Shown: positions 36,710-50,300 of the stretch, in pieces
Layout: every line of letters begins with the position of its first letter
How positions within the stretch are numbered: the first letter of the stretch is position 1
Assembly: GCA_905331475.1 (NCBI GenBank)
Contig: CAJNYU010004312.1
Location: 124,001 to 188,000 of the forward strand
Length of the DNA: 64,000 nt
Direction of reading: 5' to 3'
Origin: Rotaria socialis
Lineage: Eukaryota > Rotifera > Eurotatoria > Philodinida > Philodinidae
The notes under the pieces: generated by a model
What the model saw: the letters and a program-made list of their open reading frames with translations, nothing else
Database searches by the model: none
What the model was told of the DNA's origin: nothing
Translations under genes and position numbers: made by a program

Positions 36710-38382
36710 ATGGTGAGTATATTAGATTTGATAGCGGCTAAGCCAATGGCAAAGAAAAAAATGAAAGTGCATTCCATGAACAATATGAGCAAATATTTGA
36801 TACGAAAAGGAAATAAAAGAGAGAGAGAGAGAGAGAGACACTTACATAGACAGAGAGAAATAATATGTGTACATTCGGTGATCAATGGTCAAGTTGAATT
36901 GTTGATGGTGAGTTATTTGGAAAAAACAACTTTCGTCCTTATTTTCCGATCCAATTCATAAGTTGTTAGATTCCTTACCACTTCTATGATTTTATTTAAG
37001 CGAGAAAACATTATTTCAAATCTAAAGGATCTGCACTCAATCATTAGTAAATTCTAGTATTTTTCATCGTGATCTCTGAATTTTCTAGTATAATTAAAAA
37101 CTTCGAGTTAGTATATATGAAACACTGACGTCATCATTGGAGTGTTCAATTAATGTATGTCAATTCCTTGCACCGTTCTCGGATAATGATCAGTTTGTTC
37201 TCTGATGACACATGCATTCTCTCTTGTTCTTGCTCACTTTATTTTTTAAGTACAAAGAAATCAATGTTTGATCATATGTATGTATATATTGTTTTTCTTA
37301 ACTCTAGATCGCCCCACAGCTTCATTTTTTGGCTGATATAGCTGATCAAATGGAACAAATACATCATCATCATCATCATGATGAACATGATCAATCATCA
37401 AATGAAGAAAATACTCATGATGATCAACAACAATTATTATTCAAATATCTAGCAGAATCATTACAGAAACAACATCAACAGCAGCAACAGCAACAAACTG
37501 GACCAATTGATTTTTCAACAGCATCAAATAATATTAAAAAAGAAATCCAAGACGATGATGATAATGATGATGAAGAAGATGATTTAGATATGGTAAAAGA
37601 ATCTTTTTTGTTTTTTTTTGAAGTTAAGATCACAATTGAAAACATTCTTTGATAATTTAGCACTCGAAACAATCTTCTTCATTAGTCCAATCCTCCATGT
37701 CAATGTTACCATCACTTTTACTTCGTAATAAACACGGTAAACCCACGCGTCCATTCAAAGCATACCCACGTGATCCATTATCATTACCGCTTGGCTTTTA
37801 TTCTCCACTAGTTCCATCATCTGATAATCTATTGAATGTATTAGCATCGTCAACTGATGATTTTTCTAAACAATTTCGAAAACGTATTCAACAAGCACAA
37901 GAACGGCTATTGAATCGTTCACAAGACTCTCCAATAAAAAATGCTATTGAACAACAAGAAAAAATTCTCAGTCCATCATCAACAACAAATAATATTCCAC
38001 CTAAAAAACGCTATAGACCAAATACACCACCACCAGAAATTTCATCGTCAGTTTCAAGTCAACCGACTAATCAAGAAACAGATTCAAAAGATGATGCTTA
38101 TTGGGAGCGAAGAAGAAAAAATAACGAAGCTGCAAAACGTAGTCGTGATGCACGACGTGCAAAAGAAGATGAAATAGCTCTTCGGTAAGAGAATAAATAA
38201 ACTAAAAGAAAAACATCGATTGGGTTGATTAAAAATATCCTTTTGTTATTTTTTTTAGAGCGGCTTGGCTCGAACAAGAGAACCTTAAACTTCGACTTGA
38301 AAATGCGCATTTAAAACAAGAAAATGTTCAACTTCGCTGTCAAATATATGGTTCAGCAGATTTATCGAATTCGTCAACATAA
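36710..38382 (+). CDS. PAR-bZIP transcription factor, copy B (HLF/TEF/DBP/Pdp1-like)
   Basis: Four coding exons: 36710-36712 (ATG only, then GTGAGT), 37320-37592, 37661-38184 and 38259-38382. They give 307 residues. A poly-His run (about residues 18-23), Gln-rich segments and GPIDFSTA precede an Asp/Glu-rich stretch. The PAR core GKPTRPFKAYPR lies at about 117-128. The bZIP basic region KNNEAAKRSRDARR lies near 243-256, and the zipper starts AAWLEQENLKLRLENAHLK. The PAR and basic regions are nearly identical to copy A while the N-terminal parts differ, as expected of an old duplicate. Copy B has one more intron (37593-37660), in the acidic low-complexity region. The role would be DNA binding and transcription control as in copy A, and the two could heterodimerise. 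Confidence 0.9.
36818..36838. repeat. (GA)n microsatellite in intron 1 of PAR-bZIP B
   Basis: About ten GA units lie about 105 bp downstream of the ATG-only exon. A GA run also sits beside copy A, but after its stop codon, so position is not conserved. Confidence 0.85.
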
Positions 38383-41300
38383 TCTAGAGAAATTTTTGCG
38401 AGTTGTTCTTCTTTTTCAAATTTTTTTCTTTTTGCTTCTTGTAGTAGAAAATTTTCTTTTCTTTTTTCATTTTCTTGCCGTGAATTCAAATTGTCCATGC
38501 CATAATGAGGCTTATGTTTGTCTCTTGTATCTACATAATAAATATTGTCATATTATCCTGTTTCGTTTTTTTTGCATCATTTCCTGTTTTCCACATGTGC
38601 GTGTGTGTGTTATTGAAAATAAATAAAATAGGCAAATGAAAAATGAGATTCATCTATGATGACATCATCTTGGTCAATAAGGACGTGCCGTAACACTCAT
38701 TTAAAGATAAAACGATATTGAACATGTTTAATTTTACGTCATTCAATGTCGTCTGATGTTTAGTCATGCAAAGGAGTTTTGTGTTCTAATAAGATCCATC
38801 TGTTCATAATTCAAAATGAAATGGTAAGCATCGTTTTAGGACAATCTTTCGTTGTATGTACTGTTTGTTTTTTGTTGCGCATTAAGAGAAGTCTGTCCGT
38901 TGCATGGGTGAACCATATTGAACATTGATACATATACATGCATGTATATATGTACGTCTCGGAATGATGATTATGAGAAGCTTGTTAGTTAGAGAGAAGA
39001 AAGGTCAGGATTAGCCAATTTAGTTAGAGTGCTTACTATTGACCATAATATTACATGACTTCTTTTTCTTTTTGTTTTATTGTGAATTGATGTCCAAAAT
39101 AGAGTTCATTCGAAGATTAAATTCATAAGGGATAAGATAATATATCAATGAGCAAATGTACATGGATGATAATTAAAACGGAGTAACTTTTAGTTGATTT
39201 ATGATAGAAAGCTTTATCCAGTTATTAAAATGCATGAATGTCAAAGGAGTACGATTGAAACTATTTTATAAATGTTTATTTTCTTAGCGCTTTTCTCGAT
39301 CATCTGTTTGACTACTTGTTCAGTTGTTATTCTTTTGCAATATAATGACACGGAATTTAGAGGATGATCGTTCTCTATTTATTTAGTTCGGTTCTCATCA
39401 CAATTATTCACACTGAACTTCTATCTATATTTGTTGAGTTTTTCGGAAAAGAATATCGCTTAGAAAATCTTGAAAACTATTAGTTGATAAATAATTTATA
39501 TATATATATTCACATAAATTTCGCATGATCATAATTCGTGTGTGATTCGTTTCTTTCTTTATAATAACTATTACTATTTCCATATTTTCAATTTTCGATC
39601 GATGATAATTTTATTTTAATTTATGCAGTCATATTAAAATCACCTGTTCTCGTAAAGAGTTAAAAAAATGAAGATAACAGACAGTCGTTGAATGATTTAA
39701 CATATATTGAATTTATATTTATATACATATAAGATGCATGTATAATTGAGTGATTGAATGAGTTCAATTTTTCTGTCAAGCATATGACTGAAAATTTTAT
39801 AGAAAGTTTATAGTCGACTTATAAATTTAAATATTTTCTTTAGGACAATATCATTGATAACTAAGATTATATCAACACATGTCTAAAATTCAAGGTATCG
39901 ACTCGTCTAACATATGTCACAATAGTGTGTTATAAATGGATTGAATGACGAGTTGTTTCTATTGAAAACAAACTATCATATATTTGATCGGCTCGATTTC
40001 ACCTTGAGATTAACATAGTGAACGCTTCGTGTTTGATTATTTTCTCTCGTATTTTCATTTAATCTCAAGAAAATATCGATGATATTTTATCGAATATCAT
40101 AGTTATCATTTTATTAAAATATTGATATAATATATTGTTAAAATGATCAAAACACTAAATCTACTCTAATTCACTCAGTTCTTTGGCAACGTGACGTAGA
40201 ATCCTGTGGGTCTTTTTCAAAGAAACTGATGATCGGCGCCATCTATGTAAATTTTCTTTGCGCTACTTCAACCACAAACGTTAATAATAATCAAGAATCA
40301 TTTTTCACATTAACATGAAATAATAATGTTAAAAATAGACAAAACTATTATTAGGAATCATTTCGATGATTGATCAAATTTTTGAGCAATAGAAAATACT
40401 TCGACGAAATCGTAGTATTAGGTTGGTTCTTTCACTTGTATCATCTTGAAAATTGTTTCATAATAATTAATTTAGTAAACTATATAAACTATTTTTCTTT
40501 GAAGTATATTTCTGTACGTTTTTTTGATAAATTATAGAGTAGAAACAGATTGAATTTACTTGGAGAAAGTAAAGTATATGTATTATATTAATACCAGATT
40601 TTAGTTAGGAAAAGTATATGATCACGATATTAATTGTTTTCAGTATGTAAAATCAAATAGAGTTTTCGACTAGCTGACTTTTTTAACATTTGACATTCTC
40701 GAAACATGTCACTTGCAATTAATCATTTGAAGAAATTGATATTGGTTTCTTTCTTTCGTGAGTCAGTAGTGCACTGTTTATTTCATGTTTAAATGATTTT
40801 TTGATAATAATAGAAAATATTTTCTTATGTTTAAAGTGACGAATGATAGCGTTGGTTCTTCTTCGTATTTGTATGATTGTTTTTAAAAATACTATCATAT
40901 TCTGAGAATTTAAATAGAAACCGATATTATTTTTCATGTTGATCGTTTTGAGATCTATAAAAATTGAGTAAATTATATAATTACCTTCAAATCCTATAAG
41001 TGTACGATGCTTTATTTATCGTATTATATTTTCATGGGCAAAAAAAAACAATGAAATAGAAATATTTATTATGATAGTTCGATAAAAAGCAAATCTCAAC
41101 AAAAGAATATGTTTATAAAAATTTATCTTCGAAATCTTATGAAATGATTTTGGATATGTTAATCCATATCTAGAAATCATACTCTATCTTTTATATATAT
41201 TTGCACTGTTAGTGATTAAAAAAAAGTAATCCTACAGAACAACAGTATGCATATTTTCTCTTGGTGGAACCACACAAAATCACTTCTATTTGGATAACTA

Positions 41301-41584
41301 GCATAAGATGCAGTGAAAATGCTGTCCTCTTCAAGGTTAGTTCCGAATGTATGGTTTCTGAATACTCATTTATGCTCTAAAAGCACATATTAGTAAACTA
41401 TTATCTGTTGCTTACAAGAAATTTACGATGTTGATTCTATCGATTCATCAAATATTTTGTTGCGTAATCTTTTAATTTTTCTCGCCACCTATAGATACAA
41501 TTATTTTACATTGTTTCCCTGTTCACCGGCAATTTTATGATAAATTAAAATTTCTATGTCAGTCATTTATTTTTTTGTTTCTAG
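38383..41584. other. Intergenic region
   Basis: About 3.2 kb of AT-rich sequence between PAR-bZIP B and the F-box gene. No coding frame or repeat was supported. Near 40236-40248 a GCGCCATCTATGT segment is the reverse complement of a segment near 19296-19308. Confidence 0.5.
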
Positions 41585-43746
41585 ATGGTTACACGTGTGT
41601 CTGATTTACTTATGCTTCCTGATGAGGTCCTATTAGAAATATATAAATATTTATTGAATGCTCATATACTCTATTCATTCTATGGATTAAACAAACGTCT
41701 TAATAAATGTATAATAGGTTATTGCTGTCATGTTTCATTAACTGATATCACATGTAATCAATGTCATTATCTGTGTCGTTTAGTTTTACCAGAAATAGGC
41801 CATCATATACATTCATTATTAATAAGCAACTGTCGATCTGTATTACAGGGTAAAATATTTTCACAATATTTTTCACATGAAATCTCCAAAATATTTCCGA
41901 ATCTTCAAAAATTGATACTTATTTGTTTTACTGCTGATGAATTAGATAGATTTCTTGATACATTAAATAATCTTAATAATCTTAATCAAATTGAGATATT
42001 TGATCTTCTCACGGATCAATCAAATCTACTGCAACATGTTGTCGAAACAAATAACAAACGTTTTACTTCAATCAAATTTAAAACAAGTTATTCAGATTTA
42101 CCAACATCATTATGTTCGAATATTCTTGATCTAACTATATCAATACGAAAACTTGATAAATTATCTCAACTGCTTTCGTGTATTCCCAATATTCGTAGAT
42201 TAAATGTAACCGTTGATGAAATCACTACGATGGACGCATCGTTCGATCATCTGTCACCATTAACATTTCTCAATGACTTTTTTCTTCGTTGCTATGATCA
42301 TTTTTGGTCATTAGAAGCACTTCAATCACTATTTAGTAAAACACCAGTAATTGAATATTTATCATTACAATTATCTTCACAAGATGTCAGTTTTGTTAAT
42401 AGTGAACAAAAACTTATTCACATTTTACCACAATCTATACGACAATTTAATTTTGGACTTCGCTATTTCTATGATGAACTTGAAGAAATTGATCAAAATG
42501 CTTTAGTAGCATCTGACTTTCTCATGATTTGTTTAATTGATGAAAATATACAGCAAGCATTTTTACATACAATGCCATATCGATTTCCTTTATTGAATAT
42601 CTCAGCTCCTATGGCAAAACAAATGTCTTCATATGAAAACTATGAAAATGTTGAAATGTTTTATGATTATCATGGAATGGATTTAGCTGAAACATTTCCC
42701 ATTGTTGCACGTTGCCGCCAAATAAAAGAAATTGCAATTCAATCATATGAAAAAAACGATGAAATCCTATCAGGTATGAAAAATAACTTCATGGATTGAA
42801 AACGTGTTGAATTATATAGAAGTCATTCTCTATAAAAAAAAAAGTCAGCTTTTCTATATTATGACAGCTCAACCGTAGTGTAACATATTTTTGAAGTCAA
42901 CGAATAGATCCTGCAGATATTTGTATGTTATTATATTCCGTTTGCTATTTCTTATATTGTTGAAAATATTCAGTTGAAATTTTTCCGAAAGTATAAATTC
43001 AATGACGGAAAGAAAGAATGCTCCAGTATTCATTATTATATATGTCAAATTGACTTAATCTATCTAGTATGGTAATAGTAATAGTTGAAAATTACTTTTA
43101 ACAAGATTCTAATAATAGATCATTCTTTGATAGAAATAGTTCAACCACCAACAATTTACAAATCATGATGTATGCCAGAAAAAACTTTTTTTTTCTTAAA
43201 TTTTTCTCATGTTTAGTTTCACAACCACTTCTACCGCTTCCAAATTTATTCTATTTAAAGCGTATTTGGTTACTACATTCATCGAGAGAATACAATGCAT
43301 TAAAAGCAATTCTTCAAATTGCACCAAATTTATCTGAATTATTTATTGCATTTGACAATCTATTTCCAATACTTGATGATAAAGATACATGTCAAATTTT
43401 AGAAAACCGTATTTTTCATTTACTTATACTTCGTTCAGCTCCAGCAGCACCGACTCAATTAACTGAACAATTTGTTCCTCATTTGAGAACTATATTTACA
43501 CGTCTTCGCCACTTACAGATCGATGTCACTAATGGAATACCGATCGAATCAATTACAATTTCAATTCTAAATGCATTTAAGGAACAATCACAATTGATAT
43601 CACTTGTTGTTGAAGGACAATCATCAAGTCATGAATTAAAATCGAACGCTCGGCAATGGTTAATTAATAATACTCATTTGACAAGCGAAAACATATTTGA
43701 TGCCGAGTTCAAAGAACAAACAAATCGATTTTTATTGTGGATGTAA
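41585..43746 (+). CDS. F-box protein with divergent leucine-rich repeats
   Basis: Two exons, 41585-42773 and 43217-43746, join in phase across a 443-bp intron and give 572 residues. Residues 8-47 form an F-box-like motif (LMLPDEVLLEIYKYLL then LNKRLNKCI). F-box proteins recruit substrates to SKP1-cullin ubiquitin ligases through this motif. The rest has irregular leucine-rich repeats (IFPNLQKLILICF, CIPNIRRLNV, TPVIEYLSLQL, LRHLQIDV), which would bind the substrate. No signal peptide or membrane helix is seen. The ATG follows directly after a TTTCTAG acceptor, so a non-coding 5' exon is likely. Proteins of this layout are numerous in rotifers (family knowledge). No substrate can be named. Confidence 0.75.
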
Positions 43747-46473
43747 AGTGTAATCAATTAATAGATACTTAGGATCAAGTTCTTATTTACAATTGTTAAT
43801 GAACTTATTTTTTTTTAAAGAGAACACTCATTTTATCCGTATAGATCAATTACCTAAACAAACAAAAACCATATTATGTGTCAAGTGAATCACTTGATAT
43901 GCACACTTCAGTAAGAACAAATGCTAACAATAGTACAAGTGATATATTAGTATTGATTAGCCATAAACAATTGTTTATTAAACAATTTTTTTTTGAACTT
44001 TATATATATATATATTTAACGAAGTGGTTCAATTAATAAATAAATTTGTTCATTTTTTAAAATTTTATTCTAATATAAAATTGATTGTGACGAGAAAAAA
44101 AGTCAATTGACGATGAATGATACACTGGGTGAACATTCACTGTTATTATAGTTAGGCCATGGTTTAACGTTGATAAATCAGATAGGTTTAAAAAAAGATA
44201 ACTCAAAAACAAATATTTTGAAAGATAATGATAAAAAACATATTCATATTTCTTTTTTAAAGCTTTCGATACAGAAGCAAAATTCAAGGTCTTCCATTTG
44301 TGCCAACTGTTCAAAAGTTACAAGAAGTTCTTTCACCGGATACTTTGACTATTCTTTGATAATATTGTTCTATTCATTTTGATCAAGCCAGTTGTTAATA
44401 TTAGGATGTCAATAGTCTAGACGGAATTTGTTCACTATGCAATCTAATCTAAAAACACTTACATGAATATTAATCTTAAGCGAACTTGAATAAATACAGC
44501 TGTTAACAAAGAAGCAACACCTGAAAAATATATACACTCAATGGTCCTATTTATTTCCGCCTCAAACATCACGGTTAGATATTTTCCTAATAAAAAATAC
44601 GTTTTCAGGATCAGACAGAGTGCATCATAAACTAAATTTCGACGTATACTACCTGAAGATATGTTTTCTTTAATCGTTAATGCGCTTTTTTTTTGTCATT
44701 AAAATATTTTTGAGCGCTTAAAAAAGCCAACTAGCCTTTGCATTAATAAACAAAATTCACTTTTTTTCCATTGCTAAGTACATTTTCATTTTAAACAGGT
44801 ATTTTCATGTGGTACTCTTACAAATTTGCAAGATATCAATGGCATCTTGTGATCAAGGTAATGTTAGAAAAGAGCTCTGTTGTAATTGAATATTATGTGA
44901 TCGGTGAACAAATGCATTTTTCAACAGACTACTCTTCTCTATTGGCTGCTTCTGAAGTTTTTCTTTCTAACTAATACTGGCATGTTGTTATGTTGACGGA
45001 AGTCAAACATCACGTAAATTGAATTTAAATATTATTATGGATACAAGTACTAAAAAAAACTAACTAGCTATAGAGATCACAGTTGGAAGATTGGTATTCA
45101 GAGGCGAAGGAGATGGTTCTTATAATTTTTCAAGAACTTAAGTATGTCAAATAAATCTCAAAATGATTTTCTACTCTTACAGGCCTAGACAAAACAGCTA
45201 ATTAACAAAGAAATTAAACACTAACTCTCCAGCTAAAATTCAATTCGAATTATGCACTAACACGTACTATATGGAGACACAATAATCTTGATTAATTTAA
45301 ATTGATTTCCTAGAATTTCCAAATTTTAATGTTGAAATTATATATAACACATATTAGTTCGCTGAGCCAAGCAAAAAAACTATACATATTTTTTTCAAAT
45401 ATTAATTCGTACTTTATTGATCCTCATTTTGACATGCTGTCAGTTTTCAGGACATATTATAGGCAACAAAGTATTTTACTCTAAATGGAGTCATTTTTCA
45501 TAGGTTTATTTTGATGTGTTGCCGGAATGTTGGTAACTCAGAGCTCTGAATCAGCAAATATTTCAACTGAAGACGATATGTCAACAGAAAATTGTTTCTT
45601 GTTTTTTTTTTACTTCTATTCGTGATAGACAAATACAGATTGATGATGCCAGTAGAAATTACGTTGAAGTAGAGATCCATCATGCCTTAAAAACTCTGTT
45701 GCTTCAAGCATTTACTTGTACGTATCTGATACTTTCTTGCCATTGATAGTATTCTGTTGTTAACAATAACGTTATCACTAACGATTAGAAGGTTTAAAAA
45801 AAAAAGAAAACGAAATGATTTGATTGGAAAGAATTCTTTTGGCATAAAATATTCATACATAAATTTGTGATATAAATTATGCACGGTTGCTATTGACTTC
45901 AGTGCAGTTAAGTTTTACACAGTTTTTTCATTTATTTGAAAGTAATTAGTACGATAGACCATATGGAATATGTTTCTAGGTGTATTCGGAATGCATTCGT
46001 CTCGAAATTATGGACGTTTTGCGGATTTTATGTTGTTTTGATTAAACATATAAATGTTTCTGTTGAAACATTGGACAGGTCATATATTTTTTTATTAGCG
46101 AGAAAGTCAAAAAAGTAATCATTCATCTGACATTTCTTTGTCATCATCATTATGGACCACTTATTAAAAAGCTGGAAACGGTTTTCTTCTTTTTTTCTTC
46201 TGACAGCCTCACGGGAACTCATTATTTTATATCGGAAAATTATTCCAAGAAAATATTGATAGATATTCACTAGACGAAATGGCACGGCCCATAGAAATTT
46301 TATTCTACTATATAAAAAGAAACAGGAACAAGCAATTCATAGGAATATGAAACACAGATTTTCCCGATAGACAACGCGATAGTTCATTAATGATAATGCT
46401 TCGCTATTGATCATGATTATACTTGTGCGTGTTTTGATATAGATGCTTGAACGTAGCTGCATATATATATATA
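43747..46473. other. Gene-poor AT-rich region
   Basis: About 2.7 kb downstream of the F-box gene with no supported gene. Short frames here lack recognisable motifs. Confidence 0.5.
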
Positions 46474-46499
46474 CAGTAGAGTGCAAAATTTCTTGCCTC
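46474..46499 (+). repeat. Left terminal inverted repeat of the Tc1-like element
   Basis: A 26-base end beginning CAGTAGAGTGC, preceded by TA at 46472-46473. It pairs with the right end at 47364-47389. Confidence 0.75.
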
Positions 46500-47363
46500 C
46501 AAAGTTAGTTGTGTCCCGCGGCAGAAGAACAATCAGTAAGTAAAGCAAATATATTTCTAAATAGAGTAAAGAGCAAGTTTCAAAGATACAACACCGAGCC
46601 GATGATCACATCGGTTTTTAGTTGAATAAGACTCGAGGAGCACCATTTTATCACTCTTACAGAATAATTAAGAATACTTAAAGTAGCTATTATTTTTTCA
46701 TTTCATGGAAAATCTGCGCTACTGATCGATATTTCAGTGCTCCTTCGTCTCTAAACTAATTTTAATGATGAATGGAAGGTTTTCTACTGGAGACACGACG
46801 AGCGCGGTAGGAAGCTGTTCAAGTTTTTCTGATGGTTTCTTGCTCAGAAGTTTTTCACTTGTCACTAAGCCTTTTGACGTTCATCATAAGCCATCGATGC
46901 AGTTTTGGAAAATCGAGAGATTCAAGATTATTAAATATCACCGTTGAATGACTAGCTGTTGGTCCTGCTTTGATGATCTCACGAAATTTTCCAAAACCGC
47001 TATATGTACTAGTAAGCATTGACATCATCGCAGTATACTTAAATAGCAATTGTATTCCATTGTGTTTGTTCGTATATCTTTCACGCATTTCATCTGAAAT
47101 TTTAAATGAAAAACTTGTTCCCAACATCGTTTTCTGTGAGATACTGATGATCTTTCATGCCAACAGTGTAAATGAGATTATTGGTTCAGTTCGGCTGCAC
47201 AGTGTTTTATTGCAGGGTGTGTTTCTCATGATTTCACGTCTTTGACGGACGATCTTCGATTTAAACAACGTCACATTGACCTCCTCATTATTTCTAGGAA
47301 CCGCTCAAAAAAAATCTCTCATGGATTTCCAACGTTACGCTAAGAGAAAGCTAGACTATAGCC

Positions 47364-47389
47364 TGGGCAAGAAATGTTGCACTCCACTG
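47364..47389 (-). repeat. Right terminal inverted repeat of the Tc1-like element
   Basis: A 26-base end whose reverse complement begins CAGTGGAGTGC, followed by TA at 47390-47391. It differs from the left end at about two positions. Confidence 0.75.
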
Positions 47390-50300
47390 TATATAAGCTG
47401 AGCATCATTAATATGAAGAAAAAAACCGTTTTTTTGTATCGCTAGTACATTATATTTCTATTCAAAATCAAGAAAAAAACAAAGAAAATAATCATTTTTT
47501 TGCCATTGTCAACGATGGTAATTGTATACGATTAATAATAGCTTTCTTTTTCAAAGGTTTCCCTGTAAACTCATAAACATTAGCAGTGTCATCTTTTTAG
47601 AATTTACGTTTGAAGTATAATTTAGTTTTAATTATTTAATCTTCATGCTCAAGAAATATATATATATATATATATTTACATTCATTCATGTTTGACATTG
47701 TGTTGTCGTCATCATTTCGATGTAGTCAATCTATTTTGAACAATCAGACAGTTGTTTCTAAAAATATCACGTGTGTCTCCAACGTTCTATCAGTTTTCTT
47801 TTCTCTATGACAACGGATGTTTTAAAATTGGACAGTAAATAAACCAGAAAACATACTTTTATAGAGAATCATAAAAATATGGCAATGACTTTTCTACCTA
47901 CACAAATAACCTTTCATTCTCGCTTTCGTTTTAAAATAGCAGGAAAAGGTTTCTCTTTTTATTTATTTATTTTCCTAATATGATTTGCAATTAGAAAGAA
48001 TTTTTATCCGTTGAACTATTGTGATAATCATCACGAATGTTTGTTTGGAGACGATAGAAGGTTAGCGTGTCATGTTTTTTTTATCTTTAGATAGACATTC
48101 GATATAATTCTCGAAGAAGAACTAAGTCGTTAGACGTAATTATAAAGAAAATTCTTATTTAACTATATATGATATTTAGTTTTGCATTCTAAAACAATTC
48201 CGAATAGAGCTACGATCTTGATCTCATCTTTCTTTCTACTAGTGATTATCTCATAGGTTGTGTTTCTTTTTTTTTGTTCTGATAAGCTTAACTTGTTAAT
48301 CGGCTTGCTTTCTTAAATGATAAAAGTGTATCAATGAGCATATCTTTTTATCGAGAAATTTATAAAATAGATTATAGAAAAAGAAAAAGAAAAAGACGAA
48401 TAAGATCGAATGAAAATGAATATTTACTACGAGTAAATGACAATAAACGAGAATTAAACGCTGCAATAATGGAATTAACCACGCATGATGCTCGATCTTC
48501 TTTTTCATTCTGAAAGAAACAACAACAACAAGTGGTTCCGAAACGGAAATAGAAAATAACGCCGTGTTATTCTTGCTATACAATACTATTGAGAAATTAT
48601 CAAATAAATATATAAATCAATGTTCATTGTAAGTCCATTGCCTAGTAATACTTGTATTATCATTCTTTTCTTCTCTTTGCCTATCGTATTCACAACAGGC
48701 AGTTTCGATGTAGAGATAAATCATCTGTTTATTGAAAGAAATATTGATACACTTACATGATAAGAAAGTTATAAGTAATAGCATTTTATTGAGTAGTCAT
48801 TCTTGATAAGTAGTTTACTTTTTTTTTCTTATTTAAATAACTTCGTTCTTTCTCTCTGTTGATCTATCATTAATATGACATCGAGACACAACAAACACAT
48901 ATGAATAACCCCTTTTTTATGCGAGTATTATTGATATTATTGTTATTTTGTTTGTACGAATGACTATTATTTTTTCTACATATTCGATACAATAATAGAA
49001 AGAAGATATCCAAGTAGAAAATAGGAAAGTTATGCAGAGGGGAAAAGAGAGAGAGGAAGAATATATAAACAGAACGGATATCTTTACTTTGTATAATAAC
49101 ATAATCATTGTCGCTTGGTTGAATTATGCCTGCCGTTTATAATGGAATAGTAATTGTTTGCAACATCGGGCAGTTCCATCAACACTTAACTAACAAACTA
49201 CCTCTCAGCATTTTTTCCTTTCATATTCTCATGTCAAAACATCAATATCCAAGTTCTTCTTGTCTATAATCTGTTCGACGGCATGAGAGAGAGATGAATA
49301 TGCCAATTAAAATCCAAACATTGACCTGTACATTCATGTTGATACTACTGTCATCATATGACAAAAATTGATTGTCACCACTATCACCGGATCTTTCTTA
49401 CTCTACTTGTCATATGGATAGAATATGCTATGGCATAGTATAGCATGTATGTGTTGTTTATTCTTATTCAGATGGTATTTTCTTATTTTACGTTGTCTGT
49501 TTCTATCAGTTCTAGTCATATTAACTAAGTAGTGTGGACAACAGCAGCAGCTGTAGTTATTACCACTTCTATGCTATGTATGTATGTACATATATATATA
49601 TATATATATATGTAAAATAAAACCGAGTCCTATACTTGAGAATTAGCCATCTTCTGCTGCAAGTAGATCGCTTAGGCACACAGTTGAATAGAGACTACGT
49701 GATTCTATAATGATGAATAAAATGAAATAGAAAAAAATATGTCGGAGGAAGTAAGTAGCCATATTTGAATACAAATTAGTTCTCTTTCGATATGATCTAC
49801 TGGCAAGCATCACTTTTTAACACTGAATGTGATAATATATTTTATCTATTTTATTCAGTGATATTACCTGTTTTTTTTTCATCCAACTATCACGAACTGT
49901 CCGTTACTTTCAGTCAAGTTTTCATAATTAGTTAAACGGTTTTCTACGTTAAGTAAATATTGTATAGAATTTTTCTTTTTACATTGATCAATACAAATGA
50001 TAATGATGCGATGTCATTCTCTGTAAATAATAGATGTACGTATGCCAAAGGACAGAATAATGTTGTATTTTGTGCATAAAACGAAGAACAAGTTTGCTGT
50101 ATTGAGTATTCAACTAAATAGTATTAGATCTAATGTCCATCTACTGGTAATTTTATTCCTGAAAATGAATTCTTTAATTTTTTATAGTTGTTTTTTTGCT
50201 GTTTTTCCACCACAGCCTCTGGATTCTCATGAGAATCGGATCGGATCGATCGATACACGCAATTGATGATGAAATTTTCAAGTTACTGCTACTACTATTA

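Larger units (their letters stand above)
46474..47389 (-). mobile_element. Decayed Tc1-like DNA transposon with intact terminal inverted repeats
   Basis: The ends are inverted copies. The left end starts CAGTAGAGTGCAAAATTTCT, and the reverse complement of the right end starts CAGTGGAGTGCAACATTTCT. About 24 of the first 26 bases match. Both ends are flanked by TA, the target duplication of Tc1/mariner elements. The total length is 916 bp, shorter than autonomous elements (about 1.3-1.7 kb). On the minus strand 46855-47127 is open, and near its C-terminus it resembles a Tc1 helix-turn-helix linker (HSTVIFNNLESLDFPKLH). Stops follow, and no DDE catalytic core was found, so it is probably an internally deleted copy. 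Confidence 0.75.

Noticed and set aside
46028-46285. An 85-codon minus-strand frame next to the Tc1-like element
   Set aside because: No transposase or other motif, and it lies outside the inverted ends.
48296-48583. A 95-codon minus-strand frame
   Set aside because: Composition is hydrophobic and low-complexity, with no family resemblance or splice context.
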